Of a stretch of 64,000 nucleotides of DNA, positions 16,934 through 26,418 are shown in pieces. Position numbers and translations under genes: made by a program. Under the pieces are notes generated by a model, which saw nothing but the letters and a program-made list of their open reading frames with translations, did not search any database and was not told the DNA's origin. How positions within the stretch are numbered: position 1 is the stretch's first letter; every line of letters starts with the position of its first letter. The DNA comes from Alteromonas portus (lineage in GTDB: Bacteria; Pseudomonadota; Gammaproteobacteria; Enterobacterales; Alteromonadaceae): the NCBI RefSeq assembly GCF_005117025.1, contig NZ_SWCO01000004.1, forward strand, positions 1 through 64,000, given 5' to 3'.

Positions 16934-18244
16934 TTACCTTTTATTGTTGCTTCTCGCATTAAGTGAATCGAGAAATTCACGCTTGGCTTTTAACGCTTTT
17001 TCTAAACCGCGTTCGTTAGGGTTGTACAGTCGCGTTCCCGCAAGGCTTTCTGGTAAATATGTTTCGCCAGCTGCAAAGGCATTCGGTTCGTTGTGTGCAT
17101 AGCGATAGCCGTCGCCATGACCCAATTCTTTCATAAGCGACGTTGGTGCATTGCGTAAATGCATGGGAACCGGAGCGTCGGATGTTTTACGCGCCAATGC
17201 TTTTGCTTCATTAAATGCCATGTAAACCGCATTACTTTTTGCTGCTAAGGCACAGTAAACGGCTGCTTGCGCAATGGCCCGCTCGCCTTCTGCCGGCCCA
17301 ACACGATGAAAAGTGTCCCATGCATTAATGCAAAGCTGCATGGCTCTGGGGTCGGCGTTACCAATATCTTCTGACGCGATAGCCAGTAATCGCCTTCCCA
17401 CGTACAGTGCATCACCGCCGCCATCCAAAATTCTTGCATACCAGTAAAGAGCTGCGTCAGGATCTGAACCTCTCACAGATTTGTGAAATGCTGAAATTAA
17501 GTCGTAGAAGGTATCGCCTTTGTTGTCGTAGCTAGCAACTTTCTCGCCTACCGCATGTTCTACATCGTTTACGGTGATATTGTTAGCGCTTGTGAAGTCG
17601 GCAGCCAGCTCTAAGTAGGTAAGAAGGCGCCGGGCGTCGCCACCGCTTAAATCTATAAGGGCGTTTCTTGCTATGTCTTCAATACCAAGGGCTCTATCGC
17701 CCAAGCCTTTTTCACTATCACTCAGTGCTCTATCAACTAATTCAGATAGCGCGTGTTGTTCAAGTGTTTTTAGCACGTAAACGCGAACTCTAGATAACAG
17801 TGCTTTGTTTAATTCAAACGACGGATTTTCTGTGGTTGCACCTATAAAGGTAACCACACCAGATTCAACAAATGGCAAAAACGCATCTTGCTGGCTTTTA
17901 TTAAACCTGTGAACTTCATCTACAAAAAGCAGCGTTCGCTGATTGTAGCGGGCGTTTTCCTCTGCCGTGTCCATAGCGGCTCTGATGTCTTTTACCCCAG
18001 AGGTAACCGCAGAAATACGTAGCACAGACGCATTCGTGTATTGTGCGATAAGCTCTGCAAGAGTGGTTTTGCCTGTGCCGGGCGGCCCCCACAAAATCAT
18101 AGAGTGGCAGTGACCCGCCTCTAACATTTTACGAAGTGGCTTGCCTTCACCAAGTAAATGCTCTTGACCGCTGTACTGTTCAATGGAAACCGGGCGCATT
18201 CGCGCCGCTAACGGCGCGAATTCTTGATTAACGCTGGTCATCAA
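16934..18244 (-). CDS. rarA: Replication-associated recombination protein A
   Basis: A 436-residue AAA+ ATPase related to the clamp-loader subunit, acting at stalled replication forks. The Walker A motif is [10 protein letters not shown], Walker B is [16 protein letters not shown], and sensor 1 is [12 protein letters not shown]. The C-terminal tetramerisation region follows at about 250-430. Methionines at codons 1 and 2 are both possible starts. The start overlaps the lolA end by 17 bases, indicating translational coupling. Confidence 0.96.
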   Translation of the reverse strand: MMTSVNQEFAPLAARMRPVSIEQYSGQEHLLGEGKPLRKMLEAGHCHSMILWGPPGTGKTTLAELIAQYTNASVLRISAVTSGVKDIRAAMDTAEENARYNQRTLLFVDEVHRFNKSQQDAFLPFVESGVVTFIGATTENPSFELNKALLSRVRVYVLKTLEQHALSELVDRALSDSEKGLGDRALGIEDIARNALIDLSGGDARRLLTYLELAADFTSANNITVNDVEHAVGEKVASYDNKGDTFYDLISAFHKSVRGSDPDAALYWYARILDGGGDALYVGRRLLAIASEDIGNADPRAMQLCINAWDTFHRVGPAEGERAIAQAAVYCALAAKSNAVYMAFNEAKALARKTSDAPVPMHLRNAPTSLMKELGHGDGYRYAHNEPNAFAAGETYLPESLAGTRLYNPNERGLEKALKAKREFLDSLNARSNNKR

Positions 18245-19010
18245 TTATGAAGCTATCTGGAATATCAACTGAAAACGTATCGGCTGGCACGGGAAAGCGG
18301 GTTTCAATATTTTTAAACACTAACGTGCTAATTTGCTGTTGCGCATCGAGCATATTAAGTAAAGCCAGTTCATTGTCTTGATTAAACGTTAAAGTAAGCG
18401 TGACAATTTGACCACCTTCTTCCTTAGGTGTGATTTGATAACTTTCCAAAGCAACATCGTTATTTATGCCATTTGCCGAATTGTCAGTAACGATCCCACT
18501 GTTCATTTGGCTAATAGTAAACTTTGACCACGTAGTTTCATCTGTAGACGTTAGCAAAACAATTGGGTTATCTTTAATAGCGTTCGCTTGGGATAGCACC
18601 GTTACTTGTTCTACGAAGGTATCCACATTCCACACCGCTTCACCATCGGCTACCAGTAAGGTTTCATCAGGAAACGTAGTCTCCCAACGTAACTTATTCG
18701 GACGAGTCATGGTTAACGTACCCTGAGCTTCGTGCACCACGTTTTGCTGCGCATCTACTACTGTTTGGTTGAAGCCTGCACGAAACTGTTTCATACCGCT
18801 TAATAAAGCTTGCAGCGACGAACTAACATCATCATTCATGCTGCCTGAAGCGTCAGCACTAACGGCGTCTTCGCTACCGCTATCCGCTATTGCAATGTTA
18901 GCTCCGTTAAGCTCTACAGCCGCATTGGCAGAGTTAATTGCTACACCCGATGCCGACAGTGCACCTACAAAAAATGCACTAATAAAATAAACCGAAACTG
19001 CTTTATTCAT
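18228..19010 (-). CDS. lolA: Outer-membrane lipoprotein carrier LolA, extended N-terminus
   Basis: The periplasmic chaperone that carries lipoproteins from LolCDE to LolB. The core is recognisable from [18 protein letters not shown] through [13 protein letters not shown] to [14 protein letters not shown]. The total of 260 residues exceeds the usual 200-210. A signal peptide (about 1-30) is followed by an acidic, Ala/Ser/Asp-rich linker (about 31-65) before the first core strand. The gene lies 16 bases after ftsK and overlaps rarA, the order seen in E. coli. Confidence 0.93.
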   Translation of the reverse strand: MNKAVSVYFISAFFVGALSASGVAINSANAAVELNGANIAIADSGSEDAVSADASGSMNDDVSSSLQALLSGMKQFRAGFNQTVVDAQQNVVHEAQGTLTMTRPNKLRWETTFPDETLLVADGEAVWNVDTFVEQVTVLSQANAIKDNPIVLLTSTDETTWSKFTISQMNSGIVTDNSANGINNDVALESYQITPKEEGGQIVTLTLTFNQDNELALLNMLDAQQQISTLVFKNIETRFPVPADTFSVDIPDSFIIDDQR

Positions 19011-19026
19011 TTATTCAATCCATTCA

Positions 19027-21816
19027 TTATTCTTTGTGGGGCGGTGGTGCAAGCACCTCACGGTTTCCGTTATGCCCCTGTGCACTTACGACACCGCTCA
19101 TTTCCATTTGTTCAACTAAGCGTGCTGCACGGTTGTAACCAATTCTAAATTTACGCTGCACGCTAGATACACTCGCGCGACGGGTTTCGGTAACGAAGGC
19201 GACAGCCTCGTCGTAGAATGCGTCGAATTCTTGGCCCTCGCCCTCAGGCTGCTCTCCTGGCAGCAGCACCTCAGCGGTTGCTTCCCCATTAAGAATTTCA
19301 TCAATGTATTCCGGCTCACCGCGTTTTTGCCAGTCAGCCACTACCGCGTGTACTTCATGATCGTCAACAAACGCACCGTGAACACGAGTTGGTACAGGGC
19401 TTCCCGGTGGAAGATAAAGCATATCCCCCATACCTAACAAGGTTTCTGCACCTTGTTGGTCGAGAATAGTTCTTGAGTCTATTTTACTGGAAACTTGGAA
19501 CGCACAGCGAGTTGGAATGTTCGCTTTGATCAAACCGGTAATAACATCTACCGATGGACGCTGGGTAGCTAGAATAAGGTGAATACCGGCAGCACGCGCT
19601 TTCTGCGCAATACGCGCAATTAGCTCTTCCACTTTTTTGCCCACAATCATCATCATGTCGGCAAATTCATCAACCACAACCACAATAGCTGGAAGCTTTG
19701 CTAAGTCTGGTGCCTCAGCATCCATACTTTCTTCGTTCTTCCAAAGCGGATCTTTAATCGGCGTACCGTTAGCAATGGCTTCTTCTACCTTGGCGTTGTA
19801 GCCTTTTAGGTTACGTACGCCAAGAGCGCTCATTAGGCGATAACGACGTTCCATTTCTCCCACACACCACCGAAGGGCATTGGCGGCTTCTTTCATGTCA
19901 GTAACCACTTCAGCAAGCAAATGCGGTATACCTTCGTACACCGAAAGCTCAAGCATTTTCGGGTCAATCATGATCATGCGAACGTCTTCAGGCGTGCTTT
20001 TATAAAGCAAACTCAAAATCATTACGTTCACACCCACAGATTTACCTGAACCTGTAGTACCAGCAACTAGAAGGTGAGGCATTTTAGCTAAATCAACCAC
20101 TACTGGCTGGCCTGAGATGTCGGCACCTAATACCATGGTTAATGGCGACTTGTTAGACTGGAACGTATCGCAGCTAATTACTTCGCTTAAACGCACCATT
20201 TCGCGTTTTTTGTTGGGGAGTTCTAATCCAATAACCGACTTACCCGGGATAACTTCCACAACCCGAACTGAAATAGCTGACATTGCACGGGCTAAGTCTT
20301 TCGATAAGCCTGTAATTTTGCTCACTTTAACGCCAGGCGCTAAATCTAGCTCAAAGCGCGTAATTACTGGCCCTGGGTACACACCCACGACTGTTGCTTC
20401 GATATTGAAATCAGCAAGCTTTTCTTCAACTAGGCGAGAAATGCCTTCAATCTCTTCCGGCGTAAGCGGGTTTTCATGTTTGTCTGCGCGTTCAAGCAAA
20501 TCAAACGACGGCATAGGTGGCAAGTCAGGGTCTATTTGCCCTGCTCTGGCTTTAACTGGCTTGGCTCCAAGTGCAGCAGGGGTAAATGCCTGATTTGCCC
20601 CTTGAGCATCACCTTGCGTGTGCGCTGGTTGCGTATTAATAACCGACGCTGAAGGCTGACTATCCTGTGCTGAGGAAGCTGTATTGTTTGCCGACGCTAC
20701 TGGCTTGCTTCCTGTTTCGTAAGGCAGGTCTTCCTCAAACTCCTCTAACTCGTCAAAATTGATATGCGGGCTTTGTTGAGCCTGCTGAGCCTGTTCATCT
20801 TGAGCGCTTTCACCGGGTGAATGCGTTGATTCTTCTTGACCTGATTTGCCCAAACCCACTTTATCTTTAAAGCTACCCGTAACCGCTTCACGCATGCCCG
20901 ATAGAGAAAAAGCCGGTTTCTTGGTCTCAGCGTCACTTTCAACCGGCGCGGTAATATTTTCATCTACCTTTGGCATAGGGTTAGGTTGAGTTTGAACGGA
21001 CTCATCTTTGTTATAGGTATAAAACGGAGGTTCATCTTCTAGGTCGTCGATACCGAAGTTAGGTTCGCTACGAGTGGGTGTAGCCTTTTGCGCTTGCTGT
21101 GGCTGAACCTGCGGCGAAGACGCCAAGGGCTCTGCCCGCATACTGGTAATATCTAACTCCGCGCCGTCGGCATTTTCTTGGCTGGAAGACTTATTAGCTA
21201 ACGCCAAACGTGGCATTTCAAGTGCTAATAAACTTTGAGGTGCTGACAAGCTCTTGCGACCCAACCACAGTGTCCCTTCGCCCAATCTATCAATAATGGT
21301 AAGCCAGCTAATACCTGTTAATAGCGTAAATCCGGTACAGAAAAAGCAAAGTAACAACAGGATCGTTCCAGCTGTATTAAAGTACGGTATAAGTGCCGAA
21401 CTAATGACGTCACCAACAAAACCGCCCGCTGAAAAGTTGTAGATATCGTCGAAATTAATACTTGCGATACCCGTAGCGCCCAGCGCCATTAACAACCCTC
21501 CAATTATCCGTAAACCAATGGTGAGATAATCGAATTCGTCTAGTTCTTTGATATGTTGAAACAAGAACCAGCCTAAGAAGGCAGAACCGAATGGCAGAAG
21601 ATAAGCAAGAAAGCCAAATGAAAACAACAGCAAATCTGCAACCCATGCTCCTGTTGCGCCTACCCAGTTGTGTATGTCTAGTTGTAAACCAGCCTGACTC
21701 CAACCTGGGTCACCTGGATGAAAAGATACTAGTGCCAGCAATAAGAAGAAGGCGAAAACACAGGCGATAATCATGCCTGCTTCCCACACTCGCTGAACCC
21801 CTGTTAATCGCGCCAT
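19027..21816 (-). CDS. ftsK: DNA translocase FtsK
   Basis: A 929-residue division protein that pumps chromosome ends through the septum and activates XerCD at dif. An N-terminal membrane domain of four or five segments (about 1-185) is followed by a Q/S/P-rich linker (about 200-430) and the RecA-like motor with Walker A GTTGSGKS and Walker [15 protein letters not shown]-terminal winged-helix gamma domain ([19 protein letters not shown]) binds KOPS sites. The linker is shorter than in E. coli (1329 residues). First gene of the minus-strand series. Confidence 0.97.
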   Translation of the reverse strand: MARLTGVQRVWEAGMIIACVFAFFLLLALVSFHPGDPGWSQAGLQLDIHNWVGATGAWVADLLLFSFGFLAYLLPFGSAFLGWFLFQHIKELDEFDYLTIGLRIIGGLLMALGATGIASINFDDIYNFSAGGFVGDVISSALIPYFNTAGTILLLLCFFCTGFTLLTGISWLTIIDRLGEGTLWLGRKSLSAPQSLLALEMPRLALANKSSSQENADGAELDITSMRAEPLASSPQVQPQQAQKATPTRSEPNFGIDDLEDEPPFYTYNKDESVQTQPNPMPKVDENITAPVESDAETKKPAFSLSGMREAVTGSFKDKVGLGKSGQEESTHSPGESAQDEQAQQAQQSPHINFDELEEFEEDLPYETGSKPVASANNTASSAQDSQPSASVINTQPAHTQGDAQGANQAFTPAALGAKPVKARAGQIDPDLPPMPSFDLLERADKHENPLTPEEIEGISRLVEEKLADFNIEATVVGVYPGPVITRFELDLAPGVKVSKITGLSKDLARAMSAISVRVVEVIPGKSVIGLELPNKKREMVRLSEVISCDTFQSNKSPLTMVLGADISGQPVVVDLAKMPHLLVAGTTGSGKSVGVNVMILSLLYKSTPEDVRMIMIDPKMLELSVYEGIPHLLAEVVTDMKEAANALRWCVGEMERRYRLMSALGVRNLKGYNAKVEEAIANGTPIKDPLWKNEESMDAEAPDLAKLPAIVVVVDEFADMMMIVGKKVEELIARIAQKARAAGIHLILATQRPSVDVITGLIKANIPTRCAFQVSSKIDSRTILDQQGAETLLGMGDMLYLPPGSPVPTRVHGAFVDDHEVHAVVADWQKRGEPEYIDEILNGEATAEVLLPGEQPEGEGQEFDAFYDEAVAFVTETRRASVSSVQRKFRIGYNRAARLVEQMEMSGVVSAQGHNGNREVLAPPPHKE

Positions 21817-22105
21817 AACCCTAAAAAACCTTAAAATTCTTTCGCATGTAGTTTTGTATAAACAATTGGTGTTAGCCTATACATTCTATCTTTGCGCTAA
21901 ACGCAGCAAAGAGCTTAGCGAACTCTTTGCAATCCCTACATTATTATTAATTATTTAATTTTTGTAAGTAGTTGAGCATACTAATGAAACTATTGGCCTA
22001 CTCCCCTACCCTATGTCTGTATAATGCAGCTATCCTTTAGCCGCCCACAAACACTGTATTTTTGCACAGCCTACCACAAAAATACGCTATTGAGCCACGC
22101 TTTCA

Positions 22106-22591
22106 TTACTTCAAATTAATCCGCAGAGAAGAAGTACTTTTCACTTCTTCCATTACAACGTATGTCCGCGACTCACTTACACCAGGCAGACGCAATAAAG
22201 TATCACCTAGTAATTTTCGGTAGCTGCCCATATCAGCGACACGTGCTTTTAACAAAAAATCGAAATCTCCAGACACTAAGTGACATTCTTGTATATCGTC
22301 GTGCAGTTTTACGGCAGCAGAAAATTCTGCGAAGATATCGACCGATGTTTTCGTCAACGTAATCTCTACGAAGACTAGCATTGCTGCACCTAGTTTCTCA
22401 GGATCTACAACCGCGTGGTATCCCTTTATATAGCCCTGAGCCTCTAATCTCTTTACCCTTTCTAAGCAAGGACTTGGGCTAAGGCCTACTTCTTTGGCCA
22501 GTTCAACGTTTGATATACGTCCGTTTTTTTGCAGTTGAACCAGTATATTCCTGTCTATTCGGTCAAGGTGTTTCGGCGTCTTTACCAGCAT
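22106..22591 (-). CDS. lrp: Leucine-responsive regulatory protein
   Basis: A 161-residue Lrp/AsnC-family global regulator. The N-terminal helix-turn-helix (NGRISNVELAKEVGLSPSPC) is followed by a C-terminal RAM ligand-binding domain (about 70-155). Its position beside ftsK matches E. coli lrp, so I call it Lrp rather than a paralogue. It is divergent from ald, with a 184-base gap. Lrp-type proteins often activate alanine dehydrogenase, so regulation across this gap is plausible. Confidence 0.92.
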   Translation of the reverse strand: MLVKTPKHLDRIDRNILVQLQKNGRISNVELAKEVGLSPSPCLERVKRLEAQGYIKGYHAVVDPEKLGAAMLVFVEITLTKTSVDIFAEFSAAVKLHDDIQECHLVSGDFDFLLKARVADMGSYRKLLGDTLLRLPGVSESRTYVVMEEVKSTSSLRINLK

Positions 22592-22775
22592 ATTAAATTT
22601 CTTAAAATCAAACTTACAAAGAATTATATGCTAGGAATCACATTTCTTCAGCAGATAGTTCGCTTTTTTATCACGTATACTCAGCAAACATGTTCGCACG
22701 CTTCACAGCCGAACACTGTCAATCAAAGTTCAACCAGAGCCACTTAGAAGCTCACTGTAAAATTGAGGACTATAC

Positions 22776-23909
22776 ATGTTAGTTGGTGTACCAAAAGAAA
22801 TTAAGAACCATGAGTATCGTGTTGGCTTGACGCCAGCAGCAGTAAAAGAGTTTGTTAGCCACGGTCACAGTGTACTGGTTGAAACTAATGCCGGCGATGC
22901 TATCGGTTTTACTGACGAGATGTATGTAGAAGCAGGCGCCGCCATCGCGTCAACTGCTGACCAGGTGTTTGCTGAAGCTGAAATGATTGTGAAAGTAAAA
23001 GAGCCTCAACCAAACGAGTGTAAAATGTTACGTAAAGGTCAGACCCTTTACACATACCTTCATTTAGCACCCGATCCAACGCAAACAAAGCTACTTGTTG
23101 AGTCAGGTGCAACGTGTATCGCATACGAAACGGTTACTGACGACCGAGGCGGTCTTCCACTACTTGCACCAATGAGTGAAGTAGCTGGTCGTATGTCGGT
23201 TCAAGCTGGCGCGCACTACCTTGAAAAAGCACACGGCGGTAGCGGTACACTTCTTGGTGGCGTTCCGGGTGTAGCACCAGGTAAAGTATTGGTTATCGGT
23301 GGTGGTGTTGTTGGCACTAACGCTGCAAAAATGGCACTAGGCCTTGGCGCAGATGTCACTATTTTAGACCGTTCACTTCCACGTCTTCGCCAATTAGACG
23401 ACATCTTTAACGGTCAAGTTAAAACCGTTTATTCTACCGTTGATGCCATTGAGCATTACTCATCTAAAGCGGACCTAGTTGTTGGTGCAGTACTTATCCC
23501 TGGTGCAGCCGCGCCTAAACTTCTTACTCGCGAACAAATCAAGGCCATGAAGCCGGGTTCAGTGCTTGTAGACGTTGCTATTGACCAAGGTGGCTGTTTT
23601 GAGACTTCTAAAGCAACTACGCACCAAGACCCGGTTTATATTGTTGATGACGTGGTTCACTACTGTGTTGCAAACATGCCTGGCGGCGTTGCGCGTACGT
23701 CTACCATGGCACTTAATAATGCCACATTGCCATTTGGCCTAGCCCTTGCTAACAAAGGCCCAGCAAAAGCGATGCTAGAAGACAAGCACTTGCTTAACGG
23801 TCTAAATGTTCACGAGGGTAAAGTAACTTACAAAGCCGTTGTTGACGCTCTAGGTGAAGAGTTAGGTCTAACATATACGCCTGCTGAAGTAGCGCTTAAA
23901 GGCGAATAA
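22776..23909 (+). CDS. ald: Alanine dehydrogenase
   Basis: A 377-residue NAD-dependent enzyme that interconverts L-alanine and pyruvate plus ammonia. Catalytic residues K75 (VKVKEPQ) and H96 (YLHLAPDP) are in the family positions. The Rossmann motif is [12 protein letters not shown]. It is single, with a terminator behind it and lrp opposite. Length and start agree with other bacterial Ald proteins. Confidence 0.97.
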   Translation: MLVGVPKEIKNHEYRVGLTPAAVKEFVSHGHSVLVETNAGDAIGFTDEMYVEAGAAIASTADQVFAEAEMIVKVKEPQPNECKMLRKGQTLYTYLHLAPDPTQTKLLVESGATCIAYETVTDDRGGLPLLAPMSEVAGRMSVQAGAHYLEKAHGGSGTLLGGVPGVAPGKVLVIGGGVVGTNAAKMALGLGADVTILDRSLPRLRQLDDIFNGQVKTVYSTVDAIEHYSSKADLVVGAVLIPGAAAPKLLTREQIKAMKPGSVLVDVAIDQGGCFETSKATTHQDPVYIVDDVVHYCVANMPGGVARTSTMALNNATLPFGLALANKGPAKAMLEDKHLLNGLNVHEGKVTYKAVVDALGEELGLTYTPAEVALKGE

Positions 23910-23974
23910 GTTTTCTGTTTCCTGGGCGTTAGAGCGCTTGGGTGATTGAAAAGCCTTAAATAATAACGTCAAGA

Positions 23975-24012
23975 AAAAAGCTCGGTATGTAAACACTACA
24001 TCCGAGCTTTTT
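23975..24012 (+). terminator. Terminator of ald
   Basis: AAAAAGCTCGG (23975-23985) pairs with CCGAGCTTTTT (24002-24012). The stem can continue inward with ATGT/ACAT. A T-run follows on the plus strand. Confidence 0.85.
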
Positions 24013-24157
24013 TGTATTTGAACAAATAGTAACGAGACAAACTTAATTTCTATTGCTTTAGCACTTTAATTTTAAAATATCCCGGTAAATTTTGAACACG
24101 TGACTCGGCCTTAAACGAGCCACTTAGCTAGCTACACAAAAGGTCTATTGTGAAGAG

Positions 24158-24856
24158 CTAACCGTTTATTGATGCGTTTACGGCTTTTAGCACTGCAATC
24201 GGGTCATCTGCTTTAGTGATAGGCCGCCCCATTACCAAATAGCTCACACCCGCCTTCATTGCATCGGGTGGCGTCATAACCCTTTTTTGATCCCCCGCAT
24301 CAGCCCCCACAGGGCGAATACCTGGGGTAACTAGAAGAAATTCGTCATTGTGTCTTTCACGTAGTGCGCTGGCTTCTTGGGCTGAACAAACAATACCATC
24401 AAGTCCTGCTTTTTCTGTTAACGCTGCTAAGCGCAACACTTGTTGCTCTGGCGTTACGCCGCTTACTACATCAGCCAGCTGCGCTTCGTCCATGCTGGTA
24501 AGCACGGTAACCGCAATAAGCTTAGTTTGAGGGTTTGTGCTTGCAGCAATCGCTTCTTTAGCCGCTTGCATCATGGGTAAGCCGCCTGATGCATGTACAT
24601 TTACCATCCACACGCCTAGCTCTGCCGCTGCTTTACACGCTTTCGCTACAGTATTTGGAATGTCATGGAATTTTAGATCCAAGAAAACGTCGAAGCCTTT
24701 AGCAATCAGCGCTTTTACGAATTCCGGTCCAAATAAGGTGAACATCTCCTTGCCCACTTTTAGCTTGCATAAGCTTGAATCTAATTTATCAACAAACGCC
24801 AATGCAGTGTCTTTATTGTCATAGTCTAATGCAACAATAACGCGTGGGTCATGCAT
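24158..24856 (-). CDS. pyrF: Orotidine 5'-phosphate decarboxylase
   Basis: A 232-residue enzyme for the last step of UMP synthesis. Signatures are [13 protein letters not shown] at the start and the catalytic [11 protein letters not shown] (Asp and Lys of the D-K-x-x-D network). The phosphate-binding GIRP motif and [11 protein letters not shown] follow at the end. It lies six bases after lapB, and the lapA-lapB-pyrF order is the common gammaproteobacterial arrangement. Confidence 0.97.
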   Translation of the reverse strand: MHDPRVIVALDYDNKDTALAFVDKLDSSLCKLKVGKEMFTLFGPEFVKALIAKGFDVFLDLKFHDIPNTVAKACKAAAELGVWMVNVHASGGLPMMQAAKEAIAASTNPQTKLIAVTVLTSMDEAQLADVVSGVTPEQQVLRLAALTEKAGLDGIVCSAQEASALRERHNDEFLLVTPGIRPVGADAGDQKRVMTPPDAMKAGVSYLVMGRPITKADDPIAVLKAVNASING

Positions 24857-24862
24857 GTTCTT

Positions 24863-26032
24863 TTATTCTCCGTCTAGCCCTTTGATAGGTTTTACTACGC
24901 CCCACTTTTTACAGCTAGGGCATAACCAATATAGTTTACGGCCAGAAAAGCCGCAGCTGCCACAGCGATATTTAGGGCGCTGCAACATTTGCTTTTCTAC
25001 CAATTCTTTAAGTAGACGCAAGCTATCAGCTGTCGTTTTATCTGAAAGCTGGTCAATATAAAGCCCCATGAGGGTTTTAAAGCCGCGCATGGTCGGACGC
25101 TTGCGAAGCTGTTCAAGTAGATACTCAGCTGCTTGTGCTGTTTCTCCGCGCTTCATGAGCACGTCGACCATGGCTAAATAGGACGTGGCGCATTCTTGCC
25201 AATGTGCTTCTAAGTTTTTCTGAAAACTTTCCCAGTCATCTGTCTCTTCGGCAATTTTTTCTAGACTAGGCACGGCTTCGCTAAACCAATTAATATCCCT
25301 TTCGGCTACTTGAGTAAAATACGCGTTAGCATCGGTAAAGCGTTTTTGATCAAGTGCTATATCACCCAACATAAGCCACGGCCTAACTGCATGTTCGTCG
25401 GCATTCACCGCTTTTTGCAATAAGGTTAACGCTGCCCCTTGGCTGTCATTCTTTAACTCTACCGCTGCCTGTTCACAATAAAAATGGGCTAGGCGTTCGC
25501 ACAGATCATCATTGTCACCATGACACTGCACCATACGCTCAGCCAATTCAATGGCTCTTTCCCATTCTTTCGTCGTCTGGTAAATACTGAAAAGTTGCTG
25601 TTGAGCTACAAGGTAATGCTTTTCGCTATTAAGCAGTTGAAGAAACGCATTTTCCGCACGCTCTAGGAAGCCTGCTTGCGTGTAATCGTGGCCAAGCTCC
25701 CTCAGTGCATTTTCTCGCTGGGCGGGTTGGAGCTCTTCACGACTCACTAAATTTTGATGGACCTTAATGGCGCGATCTATTTCTCCGCGATGACGGAAAA
25801 AACTGCCCATTGCAATATGAGTTTCCACCGTATCACTGTTTACGTTAATCATTTTAATTAGCGTATCAACAGCTTTATCGGGTTGGTCTGAAAGTAAAAA
25901 GTTTAGCCCTTTATAGTAATGCTTAGATAGGATACTTGACTGTTTTCGCTGCGCTTGACGGACACTATTTCGGCCCATTATCCAACCGTACCCTGCCGCA
26001 ACAGGTAAAAGGAGAAACAGCAGTTCGAGCAT
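24863..26032 (-). CDS. lapB: LapB (YciM), LPS assembly regulator
   Basis: An inner-membrane-anchored protein that links FtsH to LpxC and controls lipopolysaccharide synthesis. An N-terminal anchor (LELLFLLLPVAAGYGWIMG) is followed by about nine TPR units and a C-terminal rubredoxin-like metal knuckle with CGSC and CPSC. Starting at the ATG ending at 26032 gives 389 residues, the same length as E. coli LapB. This ATG overlaps the lapA stop (TAATG), so the longer frame to 26101 is rejected. Confidence 0.96.
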   Translation of the reverse strand: MLELLFLLLPVAAGYGWIMGRNSVRQAQRKQSSILSKHYYKGLNFLLSDQPDKAVDTLIKMINVNSDTVETHIAMGSFFRHRGEIDRAIKVHQNLVSREELQPAQRENALRELGHDYTQAGFLERAENAFLQLLNSEKHYLVAQQQLFSIYQTTKEWERAIELAERMVQCHGDNDDLCERLAHFYCEQAAVELKNDSQGAALTLLQKAVNADEHAVRPWLMLGDIALDQKRFTDANAYFTQVAERDINWFSEAVPSLEKIAEETDDWESFQKNLEAHWQECATSYLAMVDVLMKRGETAQAAEYLLEQLRKRPTMRGFKTLMGLYIDQLSDKTTADSLRLLKELVEKQMLQRPKYRCGSCGFSGRKLYWLCPSCKKWGVVKPIKGLDGE

Positions 26033-26292
26033 TAGTGGTCTTGTTCCAAACTCTGTATTTTCGATTGCGCAGACATCAACTGAACACGTAACTTCAGCCA
26101 ACTCATTAACATGATTAAAATGCCGATACCCACGCCTATTGAAAGTGTAATCGCAATCAATGTTGATAAGCGAAGATTCGCCTGAGCAATTAGATAATTA
26201 ACTGTTACTTGTGCTTCGTTTTGAGAGCCAATCACAAATGCGATGGCAAGTAGCACTAAGATGATGAGAAACGTTAGGATCCCTTTCAACAC
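26032..26292 (-). CDS. lapA: LapA, LPS assembly membrane protein
   Basis: An 86-residue protein with two membrane helices (about 5-21 and 42-66) and a short coiled tail (QLMSAQSKIQSLEQ). It matches LapA (YciS) in size and layout, and its stop overlaps the lapB start. It acts with LapB at the inner membrane. Here it lies behind the PilZ gene instead of directly behind ihfB. Confidence 0.93.
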   Translation of the reverse strand: MLKGILTFLIILVLLAIAFVIGSQNEAQVTVNYLIAQANLRLSTLIAITLSIGVGIGILIMLMSWLKLRVQLMSAQSKIQSLEQDH

Positions 26293-26418
26293 TCAACCCT
26301 TTTTTATTGATTTATTTACAAGAATAGCAAAATGCGAAAAGAGATAACACTAAAAGCGTAAGGGAAATGATGTTATACCAATCCGCAAAGATAATTGCCT
26401 ACTCAGAAGACTCTAGCA

